From: Caenorhabditis elegans
Lineage: Eukaryota; Nematoda; Chromadorea; Rhabditida; Rhabditidae
DNA: 64,000 bases
Assembly (NCBI RefSeq): GCF_000002985.6
Contig: NC_003283.11
Span: forward strand, 14,322,001-14,386,000
Direction: 5' to 3'
The translations under genes were made by a program, and so were the position numbers. The notes beneath the pieces are model-generated. The model had not been told where the DNA came from. It worked only from the letters and a program-made list of their open reading frames with translations, and made no database searches. Positions 10,581 to 23,379 of the stretch are shown piece after piece; position 1 is the first letter of the stretch; every line of letters starts with the position of its first letter.

Positions 10581-11415
10581 AACATCTTTTTTTATGTGAA
10601 TAGATTAATATTTCTAATTTTTTCTACCCCAATTTCTATTTTGCCATAAAGATTTTCCAAGTATTGGAATTCCGATTTTATTTCAGTTATATCACAAGAA
10701 AAATAGGAAAAACAATTATAGCACCAAACAAAGCAAACACCAGATTATTCGATATCTGCAAAATCCGGAAGTCTATTCAAGGTGGGCCATAGTTATACGG
10801 ACTACTTCTCTTTTCATAGAGGTGAATAATCTAGGTTAGAATATACTATAAATCATCAAATAATTTGCAGGCATAATTTAATAAGATTGAGAAAAATGAA
10901 ACCAAATTTGCGTGGTTCATTTTGATCAGCATGTGACTTATTTTGTTTCTTTTTCCATTTTAATAGCACACATTTTTGAGAATCTATTTAACTTGTTCCA
11001 CCACGCAGTGTAGGCGTAACAATTTCAAAGACAGCCAACCTCGTGTGATTCAGATCTAATTGAGTCAAAGCTCGAGGTAACTGAATTTTCAGACCTCCGA
11101 TTTTCCATGTTCCGAATAATATTTTCAAATGCGTAATAACATCTGATTATTATTATTATTTGTTTTCGAGCCATTTTTCAGCAATAAATTTTTATCAGTT
11201 CCTCATTTCGGGTAAGTTTTTTGTTTTAAATTAAAGTTCGAAACACTAAACTTTAAAACATTCAACTTGCTGATTATTTGTCTGCTCTTGTGATTTTGCA
11301 CTTAATTTTATAATGGTATGTATATAAACATAATAGAATTTACACGTAATAAGCAGAATTTATATCAAATAGAATAGCATTTAACATCTGTCATACCAAT
11401 AATCCATAACACCCA
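10581..11415. other. intergenic region before the 7TM cluster
   Basis: This is 835 nt of AT-rich sequence with an unremarkable composition. It contains the 3' UTR of the M1-domain gene and the promoter of the first 7TM gene. I see no ORF, RNA gene or repeat worth naming. Confidence 0.5.
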
Positions 11416-12676
11416 ATGACTTCTACAGCTCCCCCGGAAAGTGAATCTTCGGATGACATTGGTCCACCTGCGGAACTTGGTCCGATTATCCGTAGTTATC
11501 ACTTTTACAATGATCTGGTTGCCGGTGTATTAAGCATTATGCTCAATGTTCTTGTGATATTAGTATTTACTACACGGATATCAACTGCTTCAAAACTATT
11601 CAAAAAAGTGATGACAGTTACAAAACTTGTCGAGATGTTGTTTAGCGCAAGTTATATTTTGACAGCTCCGGTAAGTCAACTTCTGATGAGTAACGGTGAT
11701 GGGTGGCATTTAATCAAAATAATGTATTGTAATTTCAGGTATTCACATCAATTTCGGTCGATGATTCATTTACTGGTCTTATGATTGTTAATACTGGGTG
11801 GCAATTCAATTTCTATTATAGTCAAATTGTTCTTGCCGCGGCACTTGTTTTTCTAACTCAACAAATTTTTCTAGCCCCTTGGCTTTACTACATTAGATAT
11901 GATCAAGTTTGCAAGTATGTTTTAGATGTTCTAACTCAATTTACAAGATTGAAGTTATTTTCCAGAAAACATGGTGTTAGATGTATCGATTTCTTAAAAA
12001 TGCTAATTATCAATTTAATTTTTCAAGTTCTCACATCAGTGAGCCTTTGCTTTTCGTCTTTCCCAACTAGTAAGGACATAACCGAGCTTCAATTTGTTGC
12101 CAATAAGTTTACTGGTTCAAACTCTGCATTTCTTCTTTTATCATATACGGTTGAAAAACTTTGAAGAATAATAAAACGGGTTTTTTTTTTCAGAAAGAAG
12201 TGGATACTGTCAGGGAACAGATTGAACACGTCGGATCAATAATGTCTGCGGTTGCTTACGTATTAACTTTAATCTTGTCAATTTTGGTCATGATTTTGTG
12301 CACGATAAAAATCAATTTAAAAGTTCGAGAATCAAAAAACTCAAGTAACAATTTATTGGTACTGCAGAAGAAGATGAATCGAGTTTTATTGGCACAGGTA
12401 ATCCTTTAGATTTTACTCTATATTCTTTAATTTCAACATTTTCAGTTCTTCTGTCCATTAATATTCATTCAAGCTCCATTCTACTATTCAGTCCTTGGTC
12501 CGATAGTTGGACTTTCCCAAGGCCTTGTTACAGACCTTCTCCCTCTCCTTTTTGCCTGGTCACCTGTTGTAAACACCCTTTTTATATTCATTCTAAATTC
12601 GGAAATTCGAAATGCATTGATCGGAAAACAACATGTATCAACTTCTGAAGTTCGGTCATTTGCAAATAAAAGCTGA
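11416..12676 (+). CDS. chemoreceptor-like 7TM protein, tandem copy 1
   Basis: Five exons (11416-11670, 11739-11914, 11966-12149, 12194-12397, 12446-12676) give 349 aa. There are seven hydrophobic segments. The first is DLVAGVLSIMLNVLVILVF. The end of the third is followed by YYIRYDQVC, in the place of the YRY-type motif of the nematode Str superfamily (str, srh, sri, srd, srj). The sixth is FIQAPFYYSVLGPIVGLS, and the seventh has PVVNTLFIFILNSEIR in the place of the NP-x-x-x-Y/F and -x-YR ending. The receptor probably acts in the ciliary membrane of a chemosensory neuron. I cannot assign the subfamily. The next two genes share every intron position. The donor after exon 3 is GTTGAA, slightly unusual, but the paralogue supports it. 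Confidence 0.9.
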
Positions 12677-13228
12677 TTCTAAATCAAAAAATCTTTTTTT
12701 TCTGTATCATTTGCGTCTGTGTTTTTGTCTCTTAACATTGGGTTTATTTGTTTGTTGGTTTCTTACCACATTTCTGGATATTTTTAATAAATCGATTTAT
12801 TTGTGAATATGTTTTGTCTTACAATTAAATCTTTTGCTCAAGACATCGACAATTTTTCGGTAGGTTTTTTCTAATAATGAAGCAAACATGTTACATTCTG
12901 AAGTGCTCACAAATTGGCGTTGAACTAAATTAAATTTTTAAAATATAATTTTAACATAGTCTACATAGTTGAAGAATAATTCCAATTTATGTTGTGTTGT
13001 AAGTAGCATTTTATTTGTGACTGATAGTGAGATCAACTATACAACCCGGTTAATATCATCACCCAGTCAGTATAGATGTAACACATTTGCTAGTGGCATG
13101 AGTCAATGGAGTATGTTTCCCTTGATAATTTAATTGTCAGGTGCTGGATTAAGTATCGAGTATTATTATTTGTATCAATATTGGAAACTCGCGCCAATTA
13201 TTCGTTTGCAGACTCACATTATTGAACT
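12677..13228. other. intergenic region between 7TM copies 1 and 2
   Basis: This 552-nt spacer has an AATAAA near 12787 for the upstream gene and otherwise plain AT-rich sequence. No further gene is visible. Confidence 0.5.
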
Positions 13229-14712
13229 ATGAATTTTGAAAAGTTCTTGTTTCCTCCACCGCGTAAGATTTTTTTTATTGAAATAAATGAAACTTTAAAT
13301 AAGGAGCTTTTACATTTTTATTTCCAGCTCTACCTGGGAATAGAACATCAATGCAGCTGGGGCCACCGTCTGAGCTTGCACCAGTTATCCAGAGATATCA
13401 TTTTTACAACGATCTTATTGCTGGAATTTTAAGTATCACAATTGGTAGTTTGCTCATTTTTCTAGTCACAACTAGAATTTCAACGCCCACGAGATTATTC
13501 AAGAAAGTTCAAGCAATTTCAAAGTGCACGGAGATTTTGTTTAGCGCGAGTTATATTCTGACAGCTCCGGTAGGTATATTTTTAAGCCGTTCAGTTTTCA
13601 TTTGTTTTTTTTTTCTGAAAATTTTTTAGGTATTCACATCAATTGTAATGAACGATACATTTTCTGGTCTAATGATTGTCAACACTGGATGGCAATTCAA
13701 TTTTCATTTCAGTCAAATATTTCTTTCAGCAGCTCTATTTTTACTCACTGAGCAAATATTTCTAGCGCCATGGCATTATTATATTAGATATGCACAAGTT
13801 TGCAGGTTTTCCTCAATTTTTGTGCTTCAAATATTAGAAAATATTTTTTCAGAAAGGGCGCCGGATGTATTGACGTATCAATTATAGTTGTTTTGAATAT
13901 TATTCTACAAATTCTAACTTCAATGAACCTATGCTACGCAGCTCTTCCGACTAGTGAGGACATACAATTACTACAAGAGATTGCAAATAAGTTTACTTTA
14001 TCATATTCCGCATTTCTTCTTTTGTCTTATAAAGTGAATAAACGGAAAAAGTATAAAATAATAGATAATATTTATTTCAGAAAGAAGTGGACTCTGTTGC
14101 GGACTCTGTCGACAAAGTTCTATCGATTATTTCAGCAGTTAGTTATGTATCAAGTCTAGTATTTTCAATTTTTCTCATGATATTTTTCACTATTAAAATG
14201 AACCTCAAAATTCGAGAATCTACAAATACGAGCAGCAATTTGCTAGAGTTGCAGAGGAAATTAAATAGGCTGCTTTTGGCGCAGGTTAGTAAAACAGTTA
14301 GCCAAAAAGGACTTCATAGAGGGAAACGATTTAGATTTTAAAAATGTTTCCCAAATTTAAAACAATAGAAAATTTCAATAATGCATTTCACGGTGCCGCC
14401 ATTTACGCTCGCCCGCCGGTCGCCCTCAATAACGCCTCCGAAAAACATGAAATATATAATTCTTATTTTCAGTTTTTCTCCCCATTAATATTTATTCAAG
14501 TTCCATTCTACTATTCAGTCCTTGGCCCAATTGTTGGACTGTCGCAAGGCCTTGTAACAGACCTTTTCCCTCTCCTCTTTGCCTGGTCACCTGTTTTCAA
14601 CACATTTCTCATTTTCATTCTAAACTCTGAAATCCGAAGTGCTCTCATCGGAAAACAACGTACGTCCACAACATCTGATGCTCGACGATCAGTTGGTGGT
14701 AATCAAAACTGA
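13229..14712 (+). CDS. chemoreceptor-like 7TM protein, tandem copy 2
   Basis: Six exons (13229-13262, 13328-13569, 13630-13805, 13853-14033, 14081-14284, 14473-14712) give 358 aa. The extra short first exon supplies a different N-terminus (MNFEKFLFPPP). From GPPSELAPVIQRYHFYNDL onward the protein is clearly homologous to copy 1. Exon 3 is 176 nt in all three genes, exon 5 is 204 nt as in copy 1, and phases agree. The sixth helix IFIQVPFYYSVLGPIVGLS and the tail FNTFLIFILNSEIRSALIGKQ are nearly identical to copy 1, so the duplication is recent. The last intron (188 nt) is longer than in copy 1 and has a GC-rich insert at about 14390-14445. A possible initiator further in (13351) would drop the first exon, but the spliced ATG keeps the whole N-terminus. 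Confidence 0.9.
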
Positions 14713-15048
14713 ATCGAAGCAAAATAAAAATATCTCGGAATCCCAACTGAATTGGTGCGTTACTCAGTATCCCTGGTTCTATAATTAGTACCTATTGCCT
14801 CTTGTCACAAGCTTCTATCTCACTCCGTAGACTACACAACAAGAGCGTCACTGAAAGAGCTGTTATCGCTTTCTCCTTATTCAAATTATCTTTCAATTCT
14901 CTACTCCTCTTGTCTCTCGCGATTCCCTTGTGAGATCTTCCCCGTGCTCATTAGTCATGTAAGCATCTGGAGTCTGTGCTCAATCTCAATCCAAATGAGC
15001 TTAAGTTAGTGATCTGTGAGCCCATTTCATTCTAATTATCGATTATCA
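14713..15048. other. intergenic region between 7TM copies 2 and 3
   Basis: This is a 336-nt spacer with pyrimidine-rich patches (TTCTCTACTCCTCTTGTCTC). It is likely to hold the promoter of the next gene. I see nothing else in it. Confidence 0.5.
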
Positions 15049-16713
15049 ATGGCTATTCAAATCCTGAACGGCGCCTCTCCAGAAGTTGCAACAACTACCG
15101 CAATTTATGCATGGTGGAACAATGTCGCAGCCTGTTTAATTCTGATTCCATTGATCTCGATCTCAACATTCATTTTGCTTAAAGGAAAAACTATTCTGAA
15201 GCATATGAAATATGCTATTGGAATCTACAAATTACTGGATGTTGCATTCAGCGTTCTTTTTGTTCTGGCATGTCCGGTGAGGATTAATTTTTGACAATTG
15301 TGTTGCTCAGTGCATTTCAAAGACTGCTATGTTAAATTTTTAATCTATATTCTCAATTTCAAAAAAAAAATTCAACAAAAAAAAAACTAGATTTGGATGC
15401 CTAGTAACGCCCTAATTATAATTCATCCGTTTGGAGTGGAGCGTAAGAAATCACGATTGCCATTCATTTAATACTACCCCAAAAGTTAGAAGAAATGCGT
15501 GTTCGGATATATGTTTGAGCCCTGTAAAATAGTGTAGGGTTACGGTAGATATCATCTTGTGTTAGCTGTTGATTTGCGACAGAGACTGGAAAATAGCAGG
15601 CATTGACAGAGTTACAAAATTTCCTTCCTGACTCCTACCTAAGCCAGTACTTACTTAAATGACAGCATGATCTTTTTTTAAAATTTCTCAACTGAATTAA
15701 CCATGAAGGTTTTAGTCTTGAATAATCCGTATATTCGTAAAACTTTTTCAAAAGGAATCATAACAACATTTAATTTCAGATATTCGTCGCTGTTGAAACT
15801 TCCGATGGTTTTGAAGGTTTAATGATTGTAAACGCTGGAGTTTCAATGCCAGCTGTTCTGACCATGACTCTTTTGATGTTTTCGATTGTTCTCCTAACAC
15901 AGCAGATTTTCTCATCACCCACTATTTATTTCATCAGATACCTGCAAATTTGTCGGTGAGTTATTTTATTTTATTTTAATATGGAAATTGATAGTTTCAA
16001 TTTAAAGAAGAGGAGTTCATCCTTCGCATGCAGTAATAATTATTATCATCAATCTGTTTTTCCTCTCCCTCAGTTCGGGAGTTCTTTGTTATTCTTCATA
16101 TCCAGTAATTGATGACGTCATCAATCTGAGCGGAATTGCTGTGTCCTATGTTGGACATGAAACTTCGTTCCTTGTTCTTTCAGTTGATGTAAGTTTAAAA
16201 GTATTTTTTTTCAATTCAAAAACAACTTATGATTTTAGAAAACAGCTACTTCGATATCAGCATACGTTTCCAGTATCACGTACGTCTCGATACTGCTAGT
16301 AGCCGTGGTGGCTATGATATTTTTCTACTTTAAAATCAACTCTAAAATGAACTCAAATCTTAACATGAGTGAAAATTTGAAGAAAATGCAGAAGCAAGCA
16401 AATCAGATTTTGACTATGCAGGTATTACGAATAGATTTTTAAGTTTAAAAATTTTAATTTTTAGTTCATATTGACACTCATCTTCATTCAACTTCCATTC
16501 TTCTATTCGGTACTTGGTCCATTGGCTGGACTTTCTCAGAAACTTGCCACATATCTTCTATCAATTCTTTTTGTTTGGGGTCCCGTTATCAACACAGTCA
16601 GCATATTCGTCTTCAAGACAGAAGTTAGACAGAAATTCTGCGGATGTTCAAAAGAAGTTGAAACGACTGTGATTAATGTAGCCGACCGTTCGGCTATGAA
16701 GCCTGATATGTAA
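15049..16713 (+). CDS. chemoreceptor-like 7TM protein, diverged tandem copy 3
   Basis: Five exons (15049-15276, 15780-15955, 16008-16188, 16239-16421, 16465-16713) give 338 aa. The sequence is much more diverged than copies 1 and 2, but exon 2 is 176 nt, exon 3 is 181 nt and all phases are the same. Shared landmarks are GLMIVNAG, LLTQQIFSSPTIYFIRYLQIC, FFYSVLGPLAGLSQ and WGPVINTVSIFVFKTEVR. The N-terminus lacks the GPxxELxPxI motif and begins MAIQILNGASPE, then AIYAWWNNV before the first helix. The first intron is unusually long (503 nt). The C-terminal tail ends with a Cys pair (FCGCSKE) that could be palmitoylated. AATAAA lies near 16791. Confidence 0.88.
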
Positions 16714-19700
16714 ACGTGAATTCTGATGGGTTTATTTATTGCTATATTGTATTCTGTTTTATTGTTTGATGGAACAGTTTTCCATCTGGGAATAAACATT
16801 TTTCAAATTGATTCACTGCAACACGTTTTCCTTTCTTGTCATCAATCCTTTCTCAGGGGTGTTCTTCAACAAATATTTTAACTTGCCAAACTCGTTGATA
16901 AGATATCAGTGATATAAGATCGTACTCGAAACGTTTGCATTCTTTAGGTCACACGTTCCTGAATGCAAGGAATTACGTGATTTTTCCACAACTTATATCC
17001 AATCAAAGAAGTTTTTGATCTGCAAAAAAAAAAACAGTTTTATTGTAAACTAAATACTTGAAGAATGCAACTTCCTATTTAAGAATTCAAACCAAGTTCA
17101 ACTAACGGCGTCCGGGTACCACTGACAAGCCCTAGCCTAAACCTACGCCTAAGCACAAGACTAAGAAATAGTCTAACTCTAAGCCTAAGCCTACGTCTTT
17201 GCCTAACTATAAGCAGAATACTGAGTACTAATAACAATCAAAGTAGGGTTAAAAAATTTGACTTTTGTTCTAATGTGTTTCTAGAAATGATTTTCCTCCT
17301 GATATTTTATATCGTAAACTTTTATTTTTGCTAATTTTTCGATTTTTTCCCAAAGAATGTACCTAGATTATGAAAGTTTTTGTACCCAATTGTCGCAAAA
17401 AAACTGTGTAAACAATGATGATAGAAATATGTCATAAATTATACGTCGTCACAAGCAGCTGGTTAATATCTAAACGGTCAAAAACTAATATCATCTACTC
17501 GACGAATTTGGCGTCGGATTCTCACGAAACGTCGCATTTTCCCACGAAATTTACCATATGACTGCCGAAATTGCGTTGTTACAGTTTTATGCCCTGTGGT
17601 TTCTTTTTTGTTATTCGTTAATTATAAAACCGGAACAAAGTAACAATTTTATAGATTTTCAGTTGTTTTGTGTGCCGATTAATTTGGGAACTTTTCGGGG
17701 AAACACCTTGGGCGTGTGATCTGAAATGTACAGTACACGTCAACAGAATGGTTTTGACTGAAATTGAACGGCGATGATGAAGTGACGAGTGTCAAGTACA
17801 GGTTTTTTCAGGTTTCCGAAACGAAAATGACGAAGGATACAATTTTTGAACTTGGTGATTTCATAGAAAATCAATCACTTGTTTATATCCGAAAAAAATG
17901 AAACTGATATGAGCAGGGTTATTGAAAAGAAAAAGTAAAGTACATATAACCACAGATTGCAGGTCAAGGATTGTTTTGAAGTTTCTTTACTTTTTTCATG
18001 GCATTTAAAATACACACTGCTAATACTTGGTTACTTCTTGCCTACGTGCATTCTTACGCAAAGTTAGAGATTTTGTGTATGCGTTGATTACAATAACTGT
18101 TCCTGCGTTTCCTGCATGCATTGGTGACCGAAAGTTAACGCGTTTTTGATTTTTGAATAAGTTTTCTGGACTTTCCATCGAGTATAACTCAAATCTAGGT
18201 TACATGACAAATTTGGTAACCACCATCTTTCAGGCCATGGCTATCAAAGGTCAATCAGGATAAAGAATCGGCGACTGTAGACTACTCGTGCTTCTAGATT
18301 TGGAACTACAGTGTGCTCTCCGTAAATTAGTTATAAGAGAAAATTCAAAATTACCATTTTATTATTTTTCACCTTTAACCTGCTGATCACCATACTTTTG
18401 TTTGTTGCGAACTTTCAAAAACCAAAAAGAAATCAAAAGATGATATTGGAGAATCAACGTCATGTAGTCCTACATTCTCCTTCCAAACCACCCTCACTTT
18501 TTGCATATTTAAATCCCGAATTAATGTCTGATTTGTTTTTGTTTGTAATCGTCATTTACTACAACCGGCTCACAATTCATAGTACAAAAGGAAAACGATC
18601 CAACGTCTCTTTTTGTACAGTTTTATCAGACTTTTTTTCAACAATGGCAAAAGTTGAAAAGCGGGTAAAATTTCATCAGTTTTTTTTTCCGTTGGTTTGC
18701 CACTGAATTCGTTGATAAAGTTAGTTAGTTGGTTGTAGTTGGTTGCGTCAAAACGTATTTCGTTATTCAAAAATGAAAACAAGAGGGGCTTAAAAATGCA
18801 GTTTCTCAGCAACGTCCTCGAGCTTTTAAATTTTAAAACGTCGACAAAAATCAAACTTTCCCGAAACTGCTTCTGGCAGGCAGCCAATATTTTTTATCTT
18901 CAAAAGCTTCTAGCCTACCTGTCAAAGTTAGGCATTTTGTGTGAGGTTCTCATTAAAAATTAATCTCTAAATAATTAATTATCGTACAAACTGCACGATT
19001 TTTTTCAAATCCAAGATTTTTTCACAGTTTGGGGCTACAAGCCAGTATTTGCAAGAAGTTTAACCTATTATTTCTTGAATAAATTATCGGCCTCGATGAA
19101 ACATCATTAAAGCTTTCCAGCTCTACCAACAAGGTGCTTTAATTAAACAACATAAATTCAGACTACAACTTCATTCATTCACTTCATTTTCATTGAATAT
19201 TTTCATTACTTCATTCAGACAACGTACTGGTTTTCTAACAAACGGGATCTGGAACATTGAGTTTTCTAGAACCTACCTTCACGCTTGAAAAACCGAGTTT
19301 CTGGTGTGAACCCGTTCTTTTCTGCCAGACAATGTTTCCCAAACAAATTCTTACAATTCACCTTTACCTCCTCCCAGATGTCGCCTTAAAAATATTCAAC
19401 ATGCACCCGTGAATGCACTCATTGAATTGGCTATATTTGCGCACTTTCCGCCAAAGTTCCAAGATCACTTCCGAGCAAATAGGTGCTAGCGAAACATTCT
19501 GGTTTTTGTCTTCTACGATGCTTCATCCATGATTTCTTATAAAGACCAACAGTTACTATCAAGTTTCTTTCAGTTACTGCGATTACAGTTTATATCCGAG
19601 AGAACAGTAAGAAGTGAGTCTAGAAATATTTTACACCTGAAACTTTTGGATCAGTTGGATATTCCCACTGAAACATTGCGTGCCAGGAATGCCTCAACTT

Positions 19701-21196
19701 ATATTCTATTAAAATAATTGTTATCATTTTGACTGCAAAGATTATTTAAGGACCGGTTTCCAGCCTCCTATTCTGAAAATGGAAATGACGCATTCACGTC
19801 ACACGTGACTTGAATATTACACTGCAACACCACGTGCTTCTTTTGTAGTTCTTGGAATGTATTTTTAACAATGTGAACCATAATTTAAAAGTTTTGACAA
19901 GTGACCAGTTTGGGGAATTTGAGATGATAAAGTTGAATCACAAATTAGAATGTTGATAGATTAAAGAACTGTAGGAAACGTTTATGATGTTTACTAGCCG
20001 ATTTTGTGGTTTCAAGGTTTATTTTTTAAGAATGCTCATATTATTTTTGTGTATAGTGCTACAATCGTTTCACAATTGTTTTTTTGTCATTTTAGACTAG
20101 TCTAGACATACATTTTAACGGCCGAACTATACTTCTACACTATGAAATTTTGATCTAAAAAACGTAAAATTAATTTTTGCGATAACGAGAACCGTAAATT
20201 TGCTCCAAGAGCGTTAATTTTTATTTCCGGCTTTTCATGATTTTCGTATTGTTAACCTTCTTGGGATATGAATTCTTTGACGATGTTTATTTTTATTTTG
20301 ATCAGGCTGAACGGAAGAACTTTCAATTGTTTTTTTTAACACTAAAAGTTTAAAATACTAGTGTATTGCCCACTCTTAAAGCCCGTAGAAAAAACAGAAG
20401 CTCTCGATTCGGTAAAAGCTTTATACAGACGCGAAAACGCACTGAAAATGTTCAGATCGAAATAAAGTCAGAGACTACTCAAACTCTTTTTCCTTCTAAA
20501 ACTCAAAAGTTCATAGATCTTAAAATAATAGAAAGTCATGTCGCTTTCTACAGAAACTTCTAGAAATGACAGTCAACATCCTCTTCTTACCTATCAACAA
20601 ACAAGAGCGTTTGATCTCATTGTTCGGTGAATCTACAAGAATTTGCATAAAATCAAGTTGAAAGATTAAATATCATGGCAAGTCATCAGATTGGTTGATT
20701 AACTGACGCTCTCCTAATCTCTGCGTCTCTTCGATTCCAGCGCTCTCTGTAAATCTCATTCAGGTCATCATCGAATCTTGATATGTTCTGATGATAACTG
20801 TATTCATATTTTGCATTCTTCATTTCTTTCCTCTGCTCACAAATATATATTCTTTACAGTCATTTCCAGATAAGCAGATAGATAATTTCTCACCTCGAAA
20901 CCCCCAATGCAGAAGCCTTCTGAAACAGGTCAAATGGGGGCGTGGCCTATTTGGAAATTTGAATTTATTAGGGAGTCACGTGTCGCTTGTCTTATCTGTT
21001 TCCTTCTTCTCATCCCACCCACAATGTACGATTTTGTATAAATATTCTCCTGATCGAAACCTGATTTCTTGTCTATCAGAGACTTTTCTGTACTATTCAC
21101 AATATTTTTTCATCTGGAAATTCTGTCCAGAACTTTTCTTCCAACTCTAATTTTTAGTATTTGACTACAGTTCCACATTGGATCTCGCTCAAAGAC
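16714..21196. other. gene-poor region, 4.5 kb
   Basis: No gene was found. Several 60-120 codon ORFs occur (for example 18398-18706, 18739-18963, 20366-20563 and 20791-21150). They are Lys/Phe/Leu-rich, have no splice partners or recognisable motifs, and are what AT-rich noncoding DNA gives by chance. A degenerate telomere-like repeat lies at 17101-17225. The last few hundred bases hold the promoter of the SLC37-type gene; TTTTTAG at 21152-21158 could be a trans-splice acceptor for it. Confidence 0.45.
17101..17225. repeat. degenerate telomere-like (GCCTAA)n repeats
   Basis: The stretch contains GCCTAAACCTACGCCTAAGC, then AGTCTAACTCTAAGCCTAAG, CCTACG and GCCTAACTATAAGC. The C. elegans telomere repeat is TTAGGC, whose complement is GCCTAA, so this is an interstitial telomere-like array with many substitutions. 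Such internal arrays are common in this genome. Confidence 0.65.
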
Positions 21197-23379
21197 ATGT
21201 CCTTCAAAACTCATATCAAGTTTGTCGTCGTCACTATTATCTACTTTGCTCATATCTACTTTCGACGCCTTCCCATTACGCTTTTGCCACTGATTAGGGA
21301 GGAAATTGTGCTCACAAGTGATGATATTGGTAAGTTGTATTTTATTTTGTGTTTATTTCGGAAAATAATTTCAACCAAAGCCTGAGCCTAAACTTAGAAT
21401 CCATTTTTGTACCTACGTGAAAGGCTTACAAGAAAATTTCAGAAAATTTCAACTTTGCCCATTAACTGAAGATCTTGTAGTTTTATTAAGTATACGAATC
21501 TGTAGTGTGATCTTCAAAGGTCTGAATCAGTTGTTTACATGGCAACCGTATCACTTGTTTGAACTGACTGCTGACACAACTTTCAATAAAACGGGATTTT
21601 TCAATTTGATAATTCATCACATGACCATACGATAATAAATTAAATATTCGATGATCAAATCTTGAAGGAAGCTAGTGATAAAGAATCACGTATTCACAAT
21701 CAATTCAGCTTTGAACTTTGATAGCTAATATTGGATGGTTGTGAGAAAGTCAGCATCTTACAAAAAATACTTGATCTAAACTAATTTCAAGTTTTCAGGA
21801 ATTCTCGTTTCTTCACATGCTCTTCTTTACACGATAGGACGTCTGTTATTTGGAATGGCATCGGATAGATATTCAAAAGTTGCTCTTTTACTACTGGGAC
21901 TTGTCACTTGTGCAGCATGCTCAGTTGGTTTAGCATTTTCAAATCACTTATGGCAAATGTTGATTGCAATGATGCTTCTCGGAATTGTACAAGGCGCTGG
22001 ATGGGTTCCGGCCACTCTACTAGTACAATCGGTGAGTTGATTTACAAAAATTAGATCTCCACAACTTTTATATTTTCAGTGGTACTCCAAGTCTACCTAC
22101 GGAACAATGTTCTCAATTCTCGCTTGTGGTTCTACATTCGCTGGAATTCTTCAGCCATTTTCAAAGAAATTTTACTGGCGTAATGTAGAGCTGTATACTG
22201 GAGCAGGAATGCTTGTTTTCTCGATAGTATGCTTTATTGTGCTCCGCGAGGATAATGTGTCTCCGAAGCAGACAGAAGATGATGAGGAACCAAATCCAGA
22301 GAAAAAGAAGAAAGGAGGATTGAGAACTATTGTAGGATCGATTGTGATTTGGCATATATCTTTTGTTTACTTGTTCACCATGGAGGTAAGTGTGAAGAAA
22401 ATATTTCACTGGGTCGAGCTGGCATACTTGTGGACAATCTTATTTTGTAATATCGTTATCTTTTAATCAACATTTATTTATTTCAGATGCGTACAATCTG
22501 TGAAACATGGGTTCAACTTTTCCTGACCGACTCCAAAATTTCCCCTGATGCTTTCCAAATTACCTATGAAATTGGTGGACTGGTGGGAACAATGGCATCT
22601 GGAATTGTAATTGATTTGGCAACTCGTAAATTTGATGTGGATGCAACCAGACGTGTGATTGCTGTATCGTACACCTGCCTGATGATGTTCTCAGCAGCCG
22701 GAATTTTTGAGTTTGCGGTGAGTTTTATTTGGATTAGGAATTTTTTATTTAGTATTAACTATTCAAAAATAATCAAATTTCACCCAGTTGTTTTAGGAAT
22801 TGAGCTCAATCTTTGGATTCTTAGCTGGAATGTTTGTTAATGGATCGATTAATGTTTGGTGCATGATTGCTTCACAAGCTGGGTTCTCGAAAATTCAAGG
22901 AACTGTCAGTGCATTCATTTCGTTTATTGCCAGCTGTAAGTTTTTTTATAAAAATTCTTGTCCAATGTCAAATTCTTTCCCCTGGTGCATTATAATTTTC
23001 AAAAATCTTCTTTTTTTAATAATCTCAATTTTAATCATTAATATTTTCAGCTGGATCAATGCTTGCTGGAACCCCTCTAGCATACCTCATCAGCGTTTTT
23101 GGCTGGAAAGTCTTTCTCTACATCTTCTCAGTTCAACTCGTCATCGTCCTCTTTGTATCTTCATTCCGTGTACGTCTTCGTATGGATACTACAGAAAATG
23201 AAGCATCTAAAAATGAAATAGATGATGACGAAAGTTCAGGAGTTTGCAGTACAGTTGTAGATTCTCAAAGAAATTTGACAAGTCTCAATAAGAAAACTAG
23301 AATTTCAATGTTATTAGCCCTTTACGCGACGAAAAAAATTAAACCATTTAGAGATGTCTTAGCTTCTAATAAGGTTTAA
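21197..23379 (+). CDS. SLC37-type sugar-phosphate/phosphate antiporter (MFS)
   Basis: Six exons (21197-21329, 21799-22031, 22080-22385, 22487-22717, 22797-22935, 23051-23379) give 456 aa. The fold is that of a major facilitator with 12 membrane helices. Helix 1 ends HIYFRRLPITLLPLIREE, as in SLC37/GlpT relatives. LLYTIGRLLFGMASDRYSK is the MFS loop 2-3 signature (G-x-x-x-D-R), and IVQGAGWVPATLLVQSWYSK matches the SLC37 region before helix 5. A charged central loop (DDEEPNPEKKKKGG) separates the halves, and GGLVGTMASGIVIDL is the second-half signature. Family members exchange glucose-6-phosphate or related sugar phosphates for phosphate at the ER. The substrate here is inferred. The C-terminal tail is long and acidic and lacks an obvious KKxx retrieval signal. 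Confidence 0.9.

Noticed and set aside
16714-21150. Several ORFs of 60-119 codons before the SLC37-type gene
   Set aside because: Composition is that of AT-rich noncoding sequence, without motifs or coherent splice sites.
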